A DNA stretch of 64,000 bases from CAZIKF01 sp964539825 (GTDB lineage: Bacteria > Muiribacteriota > UBA6191), in contig CAZIKF010000001.1 of NCBI GenBank assembly GCA_964539825.1, positions 1 through 64,000 of the forward strand, read 5' to 3'. The notes under the pieces are model-generated. The model saw nothing but the letters and a program-made list of their open reading frames with translations, made no database searches and was not told the origin of the DNA. Shown piece after piece: positions 9,018 to 16,781 of the stretch (position 1 is the stretch's first letter; each line of letters opens with the position of its first letter). Both the position numbers and the translations under genes were made by a program.

Positions 9018-9260
9018 AAATCCTTCCCGGCTTTTGAGTTACCCAGAGCGGGATCAGTTGGGATCAACCCGAATCTTGAAACATTGAACAGCAATCAGAA
9101 TGTCTGATGATCATTTGTGCCGTTTTCACCGAATAACTAAGGAATTTTCGATTCAAACAGAATCCTACAGATTCCGGTTTGTTCAGCTAGCCTGACAAAC
9201 CAATTGCTTTTCGGTATAGATTATCACATTCACGCACTTGCCTCTTAGATGCCTTCTGAA
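9018..9260. repeat. Intergenic repeat copy A, between tldD and the 9338 gene
   Basis: No gene is seen from 9018 to 9337. A small palindrome, GAATCCTACAGATTC at 9160-9174, matches the same block in copies B and C. A strong stem-loop follows at 9176-9201 (arms GGTTTGT and ACAAACC with CAG/CTG inside). The block TTGCTTTTCGGTATAG after it matches CTGCTTTCGGTAT of copy B. A GGGATCAG/GGGATCAA direct repeat sits near the tldD start. This copy is the most diverged, and its edges are uncertain. Confidence 0.5.
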
Positions 9261-9281
9261 GGAACTGTTTTGGTGAAACCC

Positions 9282-9310
9282 TTGACGCTTTTTACAAATG
9301 TATCAATACT
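9282..9310 (+). promoter_or_regulatory. Promoter of the 71-residue orphan gene
   Basis: TTGACG at 9282-9287, a 17-base spacer and AATACT at 9305-9310 form a good housekeeping-type promoter. It is followed by GGAAGGAGGT (9321-9330) seven bases before the ATG at 9338. Confidence 0.7.
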
Positions 9311-9337
9311 CTTAGGTAGGGGAAGGAGGTTCATTTA

Positions 9338-9553
9338 ATGGTATTACAGGCTCTGAACGGAACCTATCTCATTTGTCTTCGAAAAAGAGATTCTGTCTAC
9401 TACTATGGGGACTCTCAGCACCCGTTTTTCGTATTTCAGAAAGAGGGAGACGCGCTCGAATATCTCACTCGCAACGGCCTCGATCGAATTTGGAGAGTCG
9501 TAAAGGCCACAGGCTCCAATCTCAACCAGTATTTCTCCGCTTCGATTTTATAG
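9338..9553 (+). CDS. Small protein of unknown function
   Basis: A 71-residue protein with no family I recognise. It is aromatic-rich (Y-Y-Y-G-D, H-P-F-F-V-F) and ends N-Q-Y-F-S-A-S-I-L. It looks soluble, with alternating strands and one helix (D-A-L-E-Y-L-T-R-N-G-L). It has the best promoter and ribosome-binding site in the window (GGAAGGAGGT), which argues for a real and well-expressed gene. It converges on the OPT transporter with a 10-base gap. An overlapping frame at 9373 is rejected because it lacks these signals. Confidence 0.72.
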   Translation: MVLQALNGTYLICLRKRDSVYYYGDSQHPFFVFQKEGDALEYLTRNGLDRIWRVVKATGSNLNQYFSASIL

Positions 9554-9563
9554 AGTCCCTACT

Positions 9564-11576
9564 CTAGCCCCCCGAGCGCTTGCGTACCACCCAGATCAGG
9601 CTCAAGGTTAACAACCCAAAAGCAAGAACTCCCTTTTCGATAGCGTGAGGCGGCTCCCCTTCCTTCTCCACCTTGTCCCCCTTACGGTGCAGGTAGACTT
9701 TATCCCAGGTACCTAGCTTCAGCTTTTTCATCGCTTTGGAATTTTCGCGAACCCATTCTACTTCCAGCTCACCATTCAGGGGGATATAGGATCCCGCTAA
9801 TTCTGAACCATTCACTCGAATCTGATCTCCTGCCATGCGTTCCAGGTGGATTCCGGGCCGCTTGATCATTCTTCCAATGGCCCCAATGGGTGTGATTTCA
9901 TTTCGCAGGGGTACCATAAAGGTTAAAACCAGTCCTACCAGGGCAGCTCCGGCGATNNNNNNNNNNNNNNNNNNNNNNNNNNNNNNNNNNNNNNNNNNNN
10001 NNNNNNNNNNNNNNNNNNNNNNNNNNNNNNNNNNNNNNNNNNNNNNNNNNNNNNNNACCAACTTCATGAGATTCGCCTGAGGAGCGGGCAGCGCTCCAGA
10101 GACAATTTCCGCCTTAAGCCCATACATCACCACACCCATGGTAAGACCGGCCGCTACTACACCCAGGAACTCCCCAATTTGCTGAAGCCTGGGGGTAGCC
10201 CCCACCAGAAATCCTGTCTTTAGATCCTGCGAAGTATCCCCTGCCACGGCCGATGCGATACACACGAAAGCCCCCACGGTCAGAGCGCAAGCGGTAGCGT
10301 TAGGCATGGTTTCGAGTCCAAAGAAGAGGAAGATTAAACTGGTAATCACAAGAGTGGCAATGGTCATCCCTGAAACTGGGTTGGAAGACGAACCCAGCAG
10401 TCCCACGATGCGGGAGGATACAGTTACAAAAAAGAATGAAAACAGGACGATCAAGAACGCCGCCACCAGACCATAGACCAGGTATTGCCCGGTGAAAAAA
10501 GACGAACAAAGATAAACAGCGATTAAAACAGAGAGAAACAAGGAGGCTGGAAGTATCCAGCGCATAGGAAGATCTTCCTGAGTTCGTATTGTACTGGCAG
10601 CCCCTGCTGAGCCCATCCCTTTCAGACCCGCACTGAAGCTCTGAACAATCACCGGCAGAGATTTGATCAAGGCGAAGATTCCAGCAAAGGCGACCCCTCC
10701 GGCTCCAATGTAGCGAACATACCGTGACCAGATTCCCCATGGCCCCATTTCTGAGAGGGCTGAGACCGTTTCCGGGTAAACCGGCACACCCACATTAGCT
10801 CCAAAAAGAGTGATCAGGGGAATGAGTACAAACCAGCCAAGCAGACCTCCACCGAGCATGATGGCCGCAATTCTTGGTCCGATAATATAGCCAACTCCCA
10901 ATAATTCCGGGGTAATCTCAGCACCAAGTAATGCTCCCTTAAACTTCTGAAATTGGTAGAACGGCTCTTTTGTCCATAATGCGAAGGACTCGCCATGCAT
11001 GAAAAATTGGTATAGGCCGCCAAGCCCCATACCCGCAAATAGAGCTCTTGCCTTGGTTACATCACCCTGTCCCACTACCTGCACCTCAGCACAGGCGGTC
11101 CCTTCCGGATAGGGTAATTTTCCATGCTCTTTTACGATCAGGAAACGACGCAGGGGAATCATAAACAAAACTCCCAGCATCCCTCCCAGAATCGAGATCA
11201 AGACAATTTCCATTTTTCCGGGTTCGATATTCCAAAGAAAGAAAGCCGGTATCGTGAAAATGACTCCAGCCGCAAGCGACTCTCCCGCTGAACCGATCGT
11301 CTGAACTATATTCGTCTCCAGCAATGTGCCCGAGCGAAACAGCTTAAATAGGGCTACAGCCATTACCGCCGCTGGAATGGAGGCTGACACAGTGAGTCCA
11401 ACTTTAAGCCCGAGATAGGCGTTCGCGGCTCCGAAAACAGCCCCGATAAGACAGCCGATAATAACCGCCTTTAGGGTAAATTCAGGCACATTCTCATCAG
11501 GCCCTATGACCGGGGGATATTCATTCCCATCCATTACCTCATATGCTTTGGCGGAAAGCCGCTTATCTTCACTCAT
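9564..11576 (-). CDS. OPT-family oligopeptide transporter (interrupted by assembly gap)
   Basis: A polytopic membrane protein of the OPT family, proton-coupled importers of peptides or metal chelates. The N-terminal region P-E-F-T-L-K-A-V-I-I-G-C-L-I-G-A-V-F-G-A-A-N-A-Y-L-G-L-K-x-G shows the family's NxYLGLK signature; G-D-T-S-Q-D-L-K-T-G and V-G-A-T-P are also typical. A run of 100 Ns (9957-10056) replaces part of the C-terminal membrane region, including the segment after A-P-Q-A-N-L-M-K-L. The frame happens to stay open, but the true missing length is unknown. The last 100 residues form a soluble segment ending in one membrane helix. Confidence 0.88.
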   Translation of the reverse strand: MSEDKRLSAKAYEVMDGNEYPPVIGPDENVPEFTLKAVIIGCLIGAVFGAANAYLGLKVGLTVSASIPAAVMAVALFKLFRSGTLLETNIVQTIGSAGESLAAGVIFTIPAFFLWNIEPGKMEIVLISILGGMLGVLFMIPLRRFLIVKEHGKLPYPEGTACAEVQVVGQGDVTKARALFAGMGLGGLYQFFMHGESFALWTKEPFYQFQKFKGALLGAEITPELLGVGYIIGPRIAAIMLGGGLLGWFVLIPLITLFGANVGVPVYPETVSALSEMGPWGIWSRYVRYIGAGGVAFAGIFALIKSLPVIVQSFSAGLKGMGSAGAASTIRTQEDLPMRWILPASLFLSVLIAVYLCSSFFTGQYLVYGLVAAFLIVLFSFFFVTVSSRIVGLLGSSSNPVSGMTIATLVITSLIFLFFGLETMPNATACALTVGAFVCIASAVAGDTSQDLKTGFLVGATPRLQQIGEFLGVVAAGLTMGVVMYGLKAEIVSGALPAPQANLMKLXXXXXXXXXXXXXXXXXXXXXXXXXXXXXXXXXXIAGAALVGLVLTFMVPLRNEITPIGAIGRMIKRPGIHLERMAGDQIRVNGSELAGSYIPLNGELEVEWVRENSKAMKKLKLGTWDKVYLHRKGDKVEKEGEPPHAIEKGVLAFGLLTLSLIWVVRKRSGG
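9957..10056. other. Assembly gap of 100 Ns
   Basis: Exactly 100 unknown bases inside the OPT gene. The round number is the usual scaffolding placeholder, so the real gap length is unknown. Family comparison suggests more sequence is missing than 33 codons. Confidence 0.98.
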
Positions 11577-11697
11577 GTCTGCTTCCTCTCGGGCGTGTCA
11601 CTAAAGGCAGGACATTCTAACCCAAAGGGACCTACTCTCCAAACCAGAAAAGAAGCAGAAGAACAGGACATTCCACCCCCTATACAGGCCAGTTTTG

Positions 11698-11726
11698 TTG
11701 CATTAGACCCGCCGCATCACTACAAT
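11698..11726 (+). promoter_or_regulatory. pgk promoter
   Basis: TTGCAT at 11698-11703, a 17-base spacer and TACAAT at 11721-11726. A GGGGAAGGA site follows before the ATG at 11762. Confidence 0.6.
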
Positions 11727-11761
11727 AGGCGCCTGGAAATGAACCTTGGGGAAGGATCCGC

Positions 11762-12937
11762 ATGGAAACTCGCCACAATATAACTACTCTGCCCCTTGAT
11801 GGTAAGACCGTCTTTCTTCGCGCGGATCTAAATGTCCCCCTAAAGGGCGATCAGATAAGCGATGAGACGCGTATCACCGCCAGCCTGCCAACCCTTCAGC
11901 ATCTTTTAAATCGTGGCTGTCTTGTGCTCCTTGCTTCGCACCTGGGAAGACCCAAAGGAATGGTAAAACCAGAATTCAGCCTTGAGCCTGTGGCCAAAAG
12001 ATTGTCTGAACTTCTTGAGGCACCAGTTCATTTCACACCTGATTGCATCGGAGCTAAGGTCACAGAAGCAGTTGATTCCATGAAGGGAAAGCCTGGTGTG
12101 ATCTTATTAGAGAACCTTAGATTTCATCCGGGTGAAGAAAAAAATAACGTGGAATTCGCACTCAAGTTAGCCGGGAATGCCCAATTCTACATCAATGACG
12201 CGTTTGGAACCGCTCATCGTGCTCACGCATCTACTTTTGAGATTGCCAATCTTCTCCCCTCCGCCCCAGGCTTTTTATTAGAAAGTGAAATTGAACACCT
12301 TGGAAAGGTGCTAACCAACCCAGAAAGACCGCTTGTGACACTATTAGGCGGCTCAAAAGTCTCCAGTAAACTAACTGTCCTGAACAATCTTTTGGAGATT
12401 TCAGACAAGGTACTTCTTGGCGGCGGCATGATCTTTTCCTTTTACAAGGCACAGGGATTGGAAATTGGAAACTCCCTGCATGAAGAGGGCTTCCTGAGCC
12501 AGGCGCAGTCTCTTTTGGAAATGTACCCTGACAAACTAGTTCTACCCGTCGATGTTCTGACCGTACCGGAGATCAGCGAAGATGCCCCAATTCAGAAAGT
12601 CAGTGTTGACCAAATTCCAGCAGGCCAAATGGGCGTCGACATCGGTAAGAAAACCATGGATCTGTTCCAAACCCATATAAAGGGAGCAAGAACCATACTC
12701 TGGAACGGGCCGATGGGGATTTTTGAGATGGAACCCTTTTCTCATGGTACAAGAATCGTTTGCGAGACTCTTGCCAACCTTAAGGACTGTACCACCATAG
12801 TGGGAGGCGGAGACTCGGTAGCCGCCGTGACTCAAATGGGTTACGCAGACAAAATGTCCCACATCTCCACAGGCGGAGGAGCCTCCCTGGAATTCCTGGA
12901 AGGCAAAGAACTACCCGGAATAACAGTCTTAAGGTGA
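11762..12937 (+). CDS. pgk: Phosphoglycerate kinase
   Basis: A 391-residue glycolytic enzyme making ATP and 3-phosphoglycerate from 1,3-bisphosphoglycerate. The N-terminal F-L-R-A-D-L-N-V-P motif, A-S-H-L-G-R-P-K-G, the L-L-E-N-L-R-F-H-P-G-E-E segment, L-G-G-S-K-V-S-S-K, W-N-G-P-M-G-I-F-E and the C-terminal G-G-G-D-S-V-A-A-V ATP-binding loop with S-T-G-G-G-A-S-L-E-F-L-E-G are all intact. Length is normal. It has its own promoter and no gap or tpi partner here. Its TGA stop overlaps the terminal repeat of a palindromic element. Confidence 0.97.
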   Translation: METRHNITTLPLDGKTVFLRADLNVPLKGDQISDETRITASLPTLQHLLNRGCLVLLASHLGRPKGMVKPEFSLEPVAKRLSELLEAPVHFTPDCIGAKVTEAVDSMKGKPGVILLENLRFHPGEEKNNVEFALKLAGNAQFYINDAFGTAHRAHASTFEIANLLPSAPGFLLESEIEHLGKVLTNPERPLVTLLGGSKVSSKLTVLNNLLEISDKVLLGGGMIFSFYKAQGLEIGNSLHEEGFLSQAQSLLEMYPDKLVLPVDVLTVPEISEDAPIQKVSVDQIPAGQMGVDIGKKTMDLFQTHIKGARTILWNGPMGIFEMEPFSHGTRIVCETLANLKDCTTIVGGGDSVAAVTQMGYADKMSHISTGGGASLEFLEGKELPGITVLR

Positions 12938-13097
12938 GCCGAGGATCGGTGCTTTGATCTGTGCTTGAGCGCCCAGGAACACCTCTTGAGAGCGTTTCCC
13001 TCGTCGCAGGTAGCGATGCTACCTCCTCCTCACGAATCGCCCCCAAGCGACACCCCTGAACACCCAATCACAAATCACGCACCGACCCTCGACTCAC
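12934..13097. mobile_element. Palindromic MITE-like element, copy 1
   Basis: A 164-base element with terminal inverted repeats. The left end GTGAGCCGAGGATCGGTGC pairs with the right end, whose reverse complement is GTGAGTCGAGGGTCGGTGC (two differences). The internal 48-base core (12991-13038) recurs in inverted orientation at 13266-13313 with one mismatch and contains the palindrome GGTAGCGATGCTACC. No convincing coding sequence is inside. It sits just at the pgk stop in a convergent intergenic space. Confidence 0.75.
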
Positions 13098-13208
13098 GAA
13101 TCAATTATTGAAGAACTAAATTGAGAAGCCAGCCATCTCCGGCTGCATATTACCAACCCCCGCAATTAATCCAGGCGAGGGTTTGAATACAAAAAACGCG
13201 AACAAAGT
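13098..13208. other. Spacer between the two palindromic elements
   Basis: About 110 bases with no gene or clear signal. With the flanking elements it makes up the 429-base gene-free interval between pgk and the nucleoside transporter. Confidence 0.5.
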
Positions 13209-13368
13209 GATGCGAGAGCCGGTGTGTTGTGGGTTTCCGGGGGTTCAGGAGTGCTGCATGGAAGTGATTCGTGAGGAGGAGGTAGCATCGCTACCTTCGA
13301 CGAGGGAAACGCTTTCAGGCGGTGCTCATGGACGCTCGGAAACCCACATAAGCACCGGTTCTCGCATC
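13209..13368. mobile_element. Palindromic MITE-like element, copy 2 (inverted)
   Basis: A 160-base element with terminal inverted repeats. The left end GATGCGAGAGCCGGTG pairs with the right end GGTTCTCGCATC and its flank, and a second inner pair TGGGTTTCCG/CGGAAACCCA extends the stem. Its core (13266-13313) is copy 1's core inverted. The termini differ from copy 1, so the core is better conserved than the ends. Its right edge includes two bases of the nucleoside transporter stop codon. Confidence 0.75.
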
Positions 13369-14716
13369 AACCCAAGAATACTCCTGCTATTGTTGCGGTT
13401 CCACAGGTTACTAGAAGTCCGCCGAACATAGCTGTCAGACCTAATTGGGCCAGGTCTCCCTTCCGATTGGGTGCAATCCCCCCGATTCCTCCAAGCTGAA
13501 TCCCAATGCTTGCGAAATTGGCAAAACCGCAAAGGGCATAGGAGGCTAAAAGCTGCGCACGGGGTGAAATCGTACCCTGCTCTACCATCTCAGCAAGATG
13601 GAAATAGGCCAAGAGCTCAGTTAATACAACTTTTTCTCCCAGGAGTCGTCCAATTAATGGGATCTCTTCCCAGGGAGTTCCCATGAGAAATGCAAAAGGT
13701 GTAAAAACCCAGCCAAGAACCTTCGTGAATGTCAGGCTCACATCCATTCCAAACATATTTAGTATGGGTGAGAGTATGTTCACGAAACACGCGTCTAATA
13801 ATGCTACGAGTGCTACAAAGGCAATTAACATGGCAACAATATTGATGACTAGCTGCATTCCCTCAGAAGCACCTCTGGCGGCGGCCTCAATGAAGTTTCC
13901 ATCGGTTCGTTCCACCTCTATCTTCACTTCACCCATGGTGTTGGACTCTTCTGTCTCCGGGTATAGAATTTTAGACATCACCAGGGCACCTGGGGCTGCC
14001 ATCACACTTGCCGTGACCAGGTGTCCTGCTATACCTGGGATACCCTGCAAAACAGCGGCGTACATTGCCAGTACCCCACCTGCAACGGTCCCAAAACCGC
14101 CGACCATAACCGCATGTAATTCACTCTTGGTCATAGAGGCAACAAAGGGTTTTATCACCAGGGGCGCTTCGGTTTGGCCCATAAAAATATTAGCTGAACA
14201 GGAAGTGGATTCAGACCCTGAAGTCCCCATAAGCTTCTGCATGATTTTAGCAAGAACCTTCACAATGGGCTGCATGACTCCAAAGTAGTAGAGCAATGTC
14301 ATGATGGATGAGAAAAAGATCACGGTGGGTAAAATCCAGAATGCAAAAGTTTTTACAGCCGGATTTGTACGCCCAACTACCATTTGCTGCTTTACTTCCT
14401 CCTTAAAGGTGCCATCAGCCTGTTTTACATTTATGTACTCCAACGCATCATGCTTTTCTACACTCTGCATGACGAAATCAGCACCTGTTTTTGAAAAGCC
14501 CAGCAAGGCCTGCACAAGGGAGTCAATTGGCTTGAACACATGCAATTGAACTTTAGGCTGTAGAACGATGAGGGCTAGTACAAACTGAATAGAAACACCC
14601 ACAATTACCAGTCTCCAATTCACCGCCTTCTTGTTGCGTGAAAAAAGAAAAGCAATACCAATAAGACCGACTAATCCTAATAAATTAAAAGGATGGAAAC
14701 TGAATTCATGTCCCAT
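13367..14716 (-). CDS. CNT-family (NupC-like) nucleoside transporter
   Basis: A 449-residue polytopic concentrative nucleoside transporter. The substrate-site motif G-Q-T-E-A-P-L-V-I-K-P and the E-S-T-S-C-S-A-N-I-F segment are diagnostic, along with C-G-F-A-N-F-A-S-I-G-I-Q-L-G-G-I-G near the C-terminus. CNTs couple uptake to sodium or protons. An extended hydrophilic loop follows the third helix (D-A-L-E-Y-I-N-V-K-Q-A-D-G-T-F-K). A GAAGGG site precedes the ATG. It stands alone: the next genes upstream end 64 bases away. Confidence 0.93.
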   Translation of the reverse strand: MGHEFSFHPFNLLGLVGLIGIAFLFSRNKKAVNWRLVIVGVSIQFVLALIVLQPKVQLHVFKPIDSLVQALLGFSKTGADFVMQSVEKHDALEYINVKQADGTFKEEVKQQMVVGRTNPAVKTFAFWILPTVIFFSSIMTLLYYFGVMQPIVKVLAKIMQKLMGTSGSESTSCSANIFMGQTEAPLVIKPFVASMTKSELHAVMVGGFGTVAGGVLAMYAAVLQGIPGIAGHLVTASVMAAPGALVMSKILYPETEESNTMGEVKIEVERTDGNFIEAAARGASEGMQLVINIVAMLIAFVALVALLDACFVNILSPILNMFGMDVSLTFTKVLGWVFTPFAFLMGTPWEEIPLIGRLLGEKVVLTELLAYFHLAEMVEQGTISPRAQLLASYALCGFANFASIGIQLGGIGGIAPNRKGDLAQLGLTAMFGGLLVTCGTATIAGVFLG

Positions 14717-14780
14717 AAGGATTTCCCTTCACTGAAAGTTCGAATGCCAGCATAGCAAGAATCGAGGAATCTTGAAATTT

Positions 14781-15653
14781 TTAAAGGATGCCTTCCCTAC
14801 AGTCGCGGTGATATTTACTCAAGACGAAAGATTCCAAACCTGAGAGACTTGCGAAAAGTTTCTCCACTGTAGCAACGGAACGATGCTGACCGCCAGTACA
14901 GCCAATAGCGATAACGAGTTGGGTTCGACCCTCCTCTATAAAAAACGGCAGTAGATACGCCAGAAACTCCGAAAGTTTCTGAACAAATTCCACCCTCTTG
15001 GGTGTAGAGAAGACGTAATTCATCACATCGGCATCAAGACCGCTTCGAGTCCTAAGCTCTTCTACATAGAAGGGATTATCCATGAAGCGGACATCAAAAA
15101 CGAAATCAGCATCTTTTGGGATTCCAAACTTAAACCCGAAGGAATTCAGTGCAATATGCAACTTTCCTTCAGATTGAGACTCTCTTAAAAGACCAGAAAT
15201 TTTTTGATTGAGATCACGAGTCTTGAGATTGGTGGTATCAATCACCTGGTTAGCGTTGGCAAGAATTGGAGAGAGCAGACGTCGTTCTTTACGAATGGCT
15301 TCTAGTAAATTCCCCTTATAGAGAGGATGTCTTCGCCTTGTCTCCTTAAATCTCTGTACCAGGGCGTCATTTTCGCAATCAAGAAAAATAACCTGGAATG
15401 GCACGTTATGAACCGAGAGAATTTTCAAGGAACTCATGATCGTGGAAAAGTGCTTTCCAGAACGTAGATCCGTGGCAAGTGCGACATTTGCCCGGTGTTC
15501 TATAGTCTCTACGATTAGTTCAAAAAACTTATCAAATAGGGCTACAGGGAGATTATCTACACAAAAAAAACCCGAATCTTCAAGGGCATTAAGAACCGTA
15601 CTTTTGCCGGCGCCGGCCATGCCGGTAACAAGATAAAATAAGGAGCCAGTCAC
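14781..15653 (-). CDS. rapZ: RNase adapter / nucleotide-binding protein RapZ (YvcJ)
   Basis: A 290-residue P-loop protein. Walker A is G-M-A-G-A-G-K-S-T, followed by the characteristic E-D-S-G-F-F-C-V-D-N-L-P. The C-terminal R-S-G-L-D-A-D-V and I-G-C-T-G-G-Q-H-R-S-V motifs are typical. In E. coli RapZ steers RNase E to the GlmZ sRNA and so controls amino-sugar synthesis; in other phyla the role is less clear. The GTG start overlaps the yaaR stop (GTGA), so it is the last gene of the TPR-tmk-yaaR-rapZ operon. Confidence 0.93.
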   Translation of the reverse strand: MTGSLFYLVTGMAGAGKSTVLNALEDSGFFCVDNLPVALFDKFFELIVETIEHRANVALATDLRSGKHFSTIMSSLKILSVHNVPFQVIFLDCENDALVQRFKETRRRHPLYKGNLLEAIRKERRLLSPILANANQVIDTTNLKTRDLNQKISGLLRESQSEGKLHIALNSFGFKFGIPKDADFVFDVRFMDNPFYVEELRTRSGLDADVMNYVFSTPKRVEFVQKLSEFLAYLLPFFIEEGRTQLVIAIGCTGGQHRSVATVEKLFASLSGLESFVLSKYHRDCREGIL

Positions 15654-16159
15654 CTGAGGAAGTCTATCAAAAGCCCCTTGATCGAATCAACAAGGGTTGG
15701 GATACTCTCATAACGTTCCTTTTCAGTTACCGGAGACTGTTTGAGGAATTCACTACTTTTTTGATCTCCCATTATTCTGTGAGTGAGTTGAATCAAATGT
15801 TCATTGATTTCTTTCACCAGATGTAGCCGCTTATGCTTACCATCCTGCATCCCCAGACCGTCCACAGTCGCATTTTCATGGCTCTTGGAAAATTCCTCCA
15901 GTAGTTCTCTGATCTTGGCCCGATAACGCTCAAAGGATCCCAGGCTTTTTCGAGATTTTAATTCTTTACTCAGCTCATCAATTTCTTCGATAAAGGCTTC
16001 CGCCTGAAAAGTAGAGTTCTCACTTTGTTCAAATACCTTAGTTTCTGTGGAAAATAGATTTCGAAACAAGCCCCCTACAGAAGATGAACTCTTCTGTTTA
16101 TCCTTCTTATCCGACTTCAGAGAGTCTTTACGAGAAAGCCTCCCTGGATTAATCTTCAT
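15650..16159 (-). CDS. yaaR: YaaR family protein (DUF327)
   Basis: A 169-residue protein. The signature R-L-H-L-V-K-E-I-N-E-H-L-I-Q-L-T and the end S-I-K-G-L-L-I-D-F-L match Bacillus YaaR closely, and the start M-K-I-N is shared. The N-terminal 40 residues are Ser/Lys rich. In Firmicutes yaaR sits beside tmk, and here it overlaps tmk by 11 bases, which supports the call. Its biochemical role is unknown. It overlaps rapZ by 4 bases. Confidence 0.9.
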   Translation of the reverse strand: MKINPGRLSRKDSLKSDKKDKQKSSSSVGGLFRNLFSTETKVFEQSENSTFQAEAFIEEIDELSKELKSRKSLGSFERYRAKIRELLEEFSKSHENATVDGLGMQDGKHKRLHLVKEINEHLIQLTHRIMGDQKSSEFLKQSPVTEKERYESIPTLVDSIKGLLIDFLR

Positions 16160-16781
16160 CGGGAATCATCCTTTTTACCCTGGCCCATATATCCTCTGAA
16201 ATCTCCTCAACACTAAGCATGGAGTCCACAACATGGTACCGGGAACTATCCGTTGAAAGACACTGAAACCCTTCCCTCACTCGCTCATGAAACTCCAATT
16301 TTTCCTGTTCAATGCGGTCCAGATCTGAATTCTTTCCGGCCCTCTCCAGTCCGACATCTGGTGGGATATCAAAAATCAAGGTTAGGTCGGGATACCTGCC
16401 GCAGATTACATATCGATTCAGAGACTTGATCATTTCCAGCGCTACACCTCGCCCATATCCCTGGTAAGCTACTGTTGAGTCTATGAAGCGGTCGCAAAGA
16501 ACCAGGGCACCACTACGAAGTCCGGGAAGAATCAGGTTTTGCATGTGCTCGCTACGAGCCGCCAGAATCAGGAACAGCTCTGCTTCTATGGAAATTTTCC
16601 CAGTATCCGGCGAAAGTAGTAGATCTCTTAACCTTAAGCTCAGGGCACCTCCGCCACCCGGTTCTCTCGTCCGAACTACTTTATGCCCCTTTTTCTCCAG
16701 TCTGCTGACAAGAATGTCTAACTGTGTACTCTTGCCAGCCCCTTCCGGACCCTCAAAGGTAATCAGGCGGCCCTTACTCAT
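16149..16781 (-). CDS. tmk: Thymidylate kinase
   Basis: A 210-residue dTMP kinase making dTDP. P-loop F-E-G-P-E-G-A-G-K-S-T at the N-terminus, R-E-P-G-G, the D-R-F-I-D-S-T-V-A-Y-Q-G-Y-G-R-G signature and a LID region with R-I-E-Q-E all fit. The sequence after R-E-P-G-G is a little unusual (G-G-A-L-S). The ATG overlaps the upstream TPR gene stop by 4 bases. Confidence 0.96.
   Translation of the reverse strand: MSKGRLITFEGPEGAGKSTQLDILVSRLEKKGHKVVRTREPGGGGALSLRLRDLLLSPDTGKISIEAELFLILAARSEHMQNLILPGLRSGALVLCDRFIDSTVAYQGYGRGVALEMIKSLNRYVICGRYPDLTLIFDIPPDVGLERAGKNSDLDRIEQEKLEFHERVREGFQCLSTDSSRYHVVDSMLSVEEISEDIWARVKRMIPDED

Noticed and set aside
12934..13368. CRISPR array
   Set aside because: Only two inverted copies are present, with no regular spacing or spacers; there are no cas genes.
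13183..13431. 82-codon frame sharing a peptide with a frame at 12780-13067
   Set aside because: The shared peptide comes from the inverted element cores; there is no start signal and one frame runs through the pgk gene.
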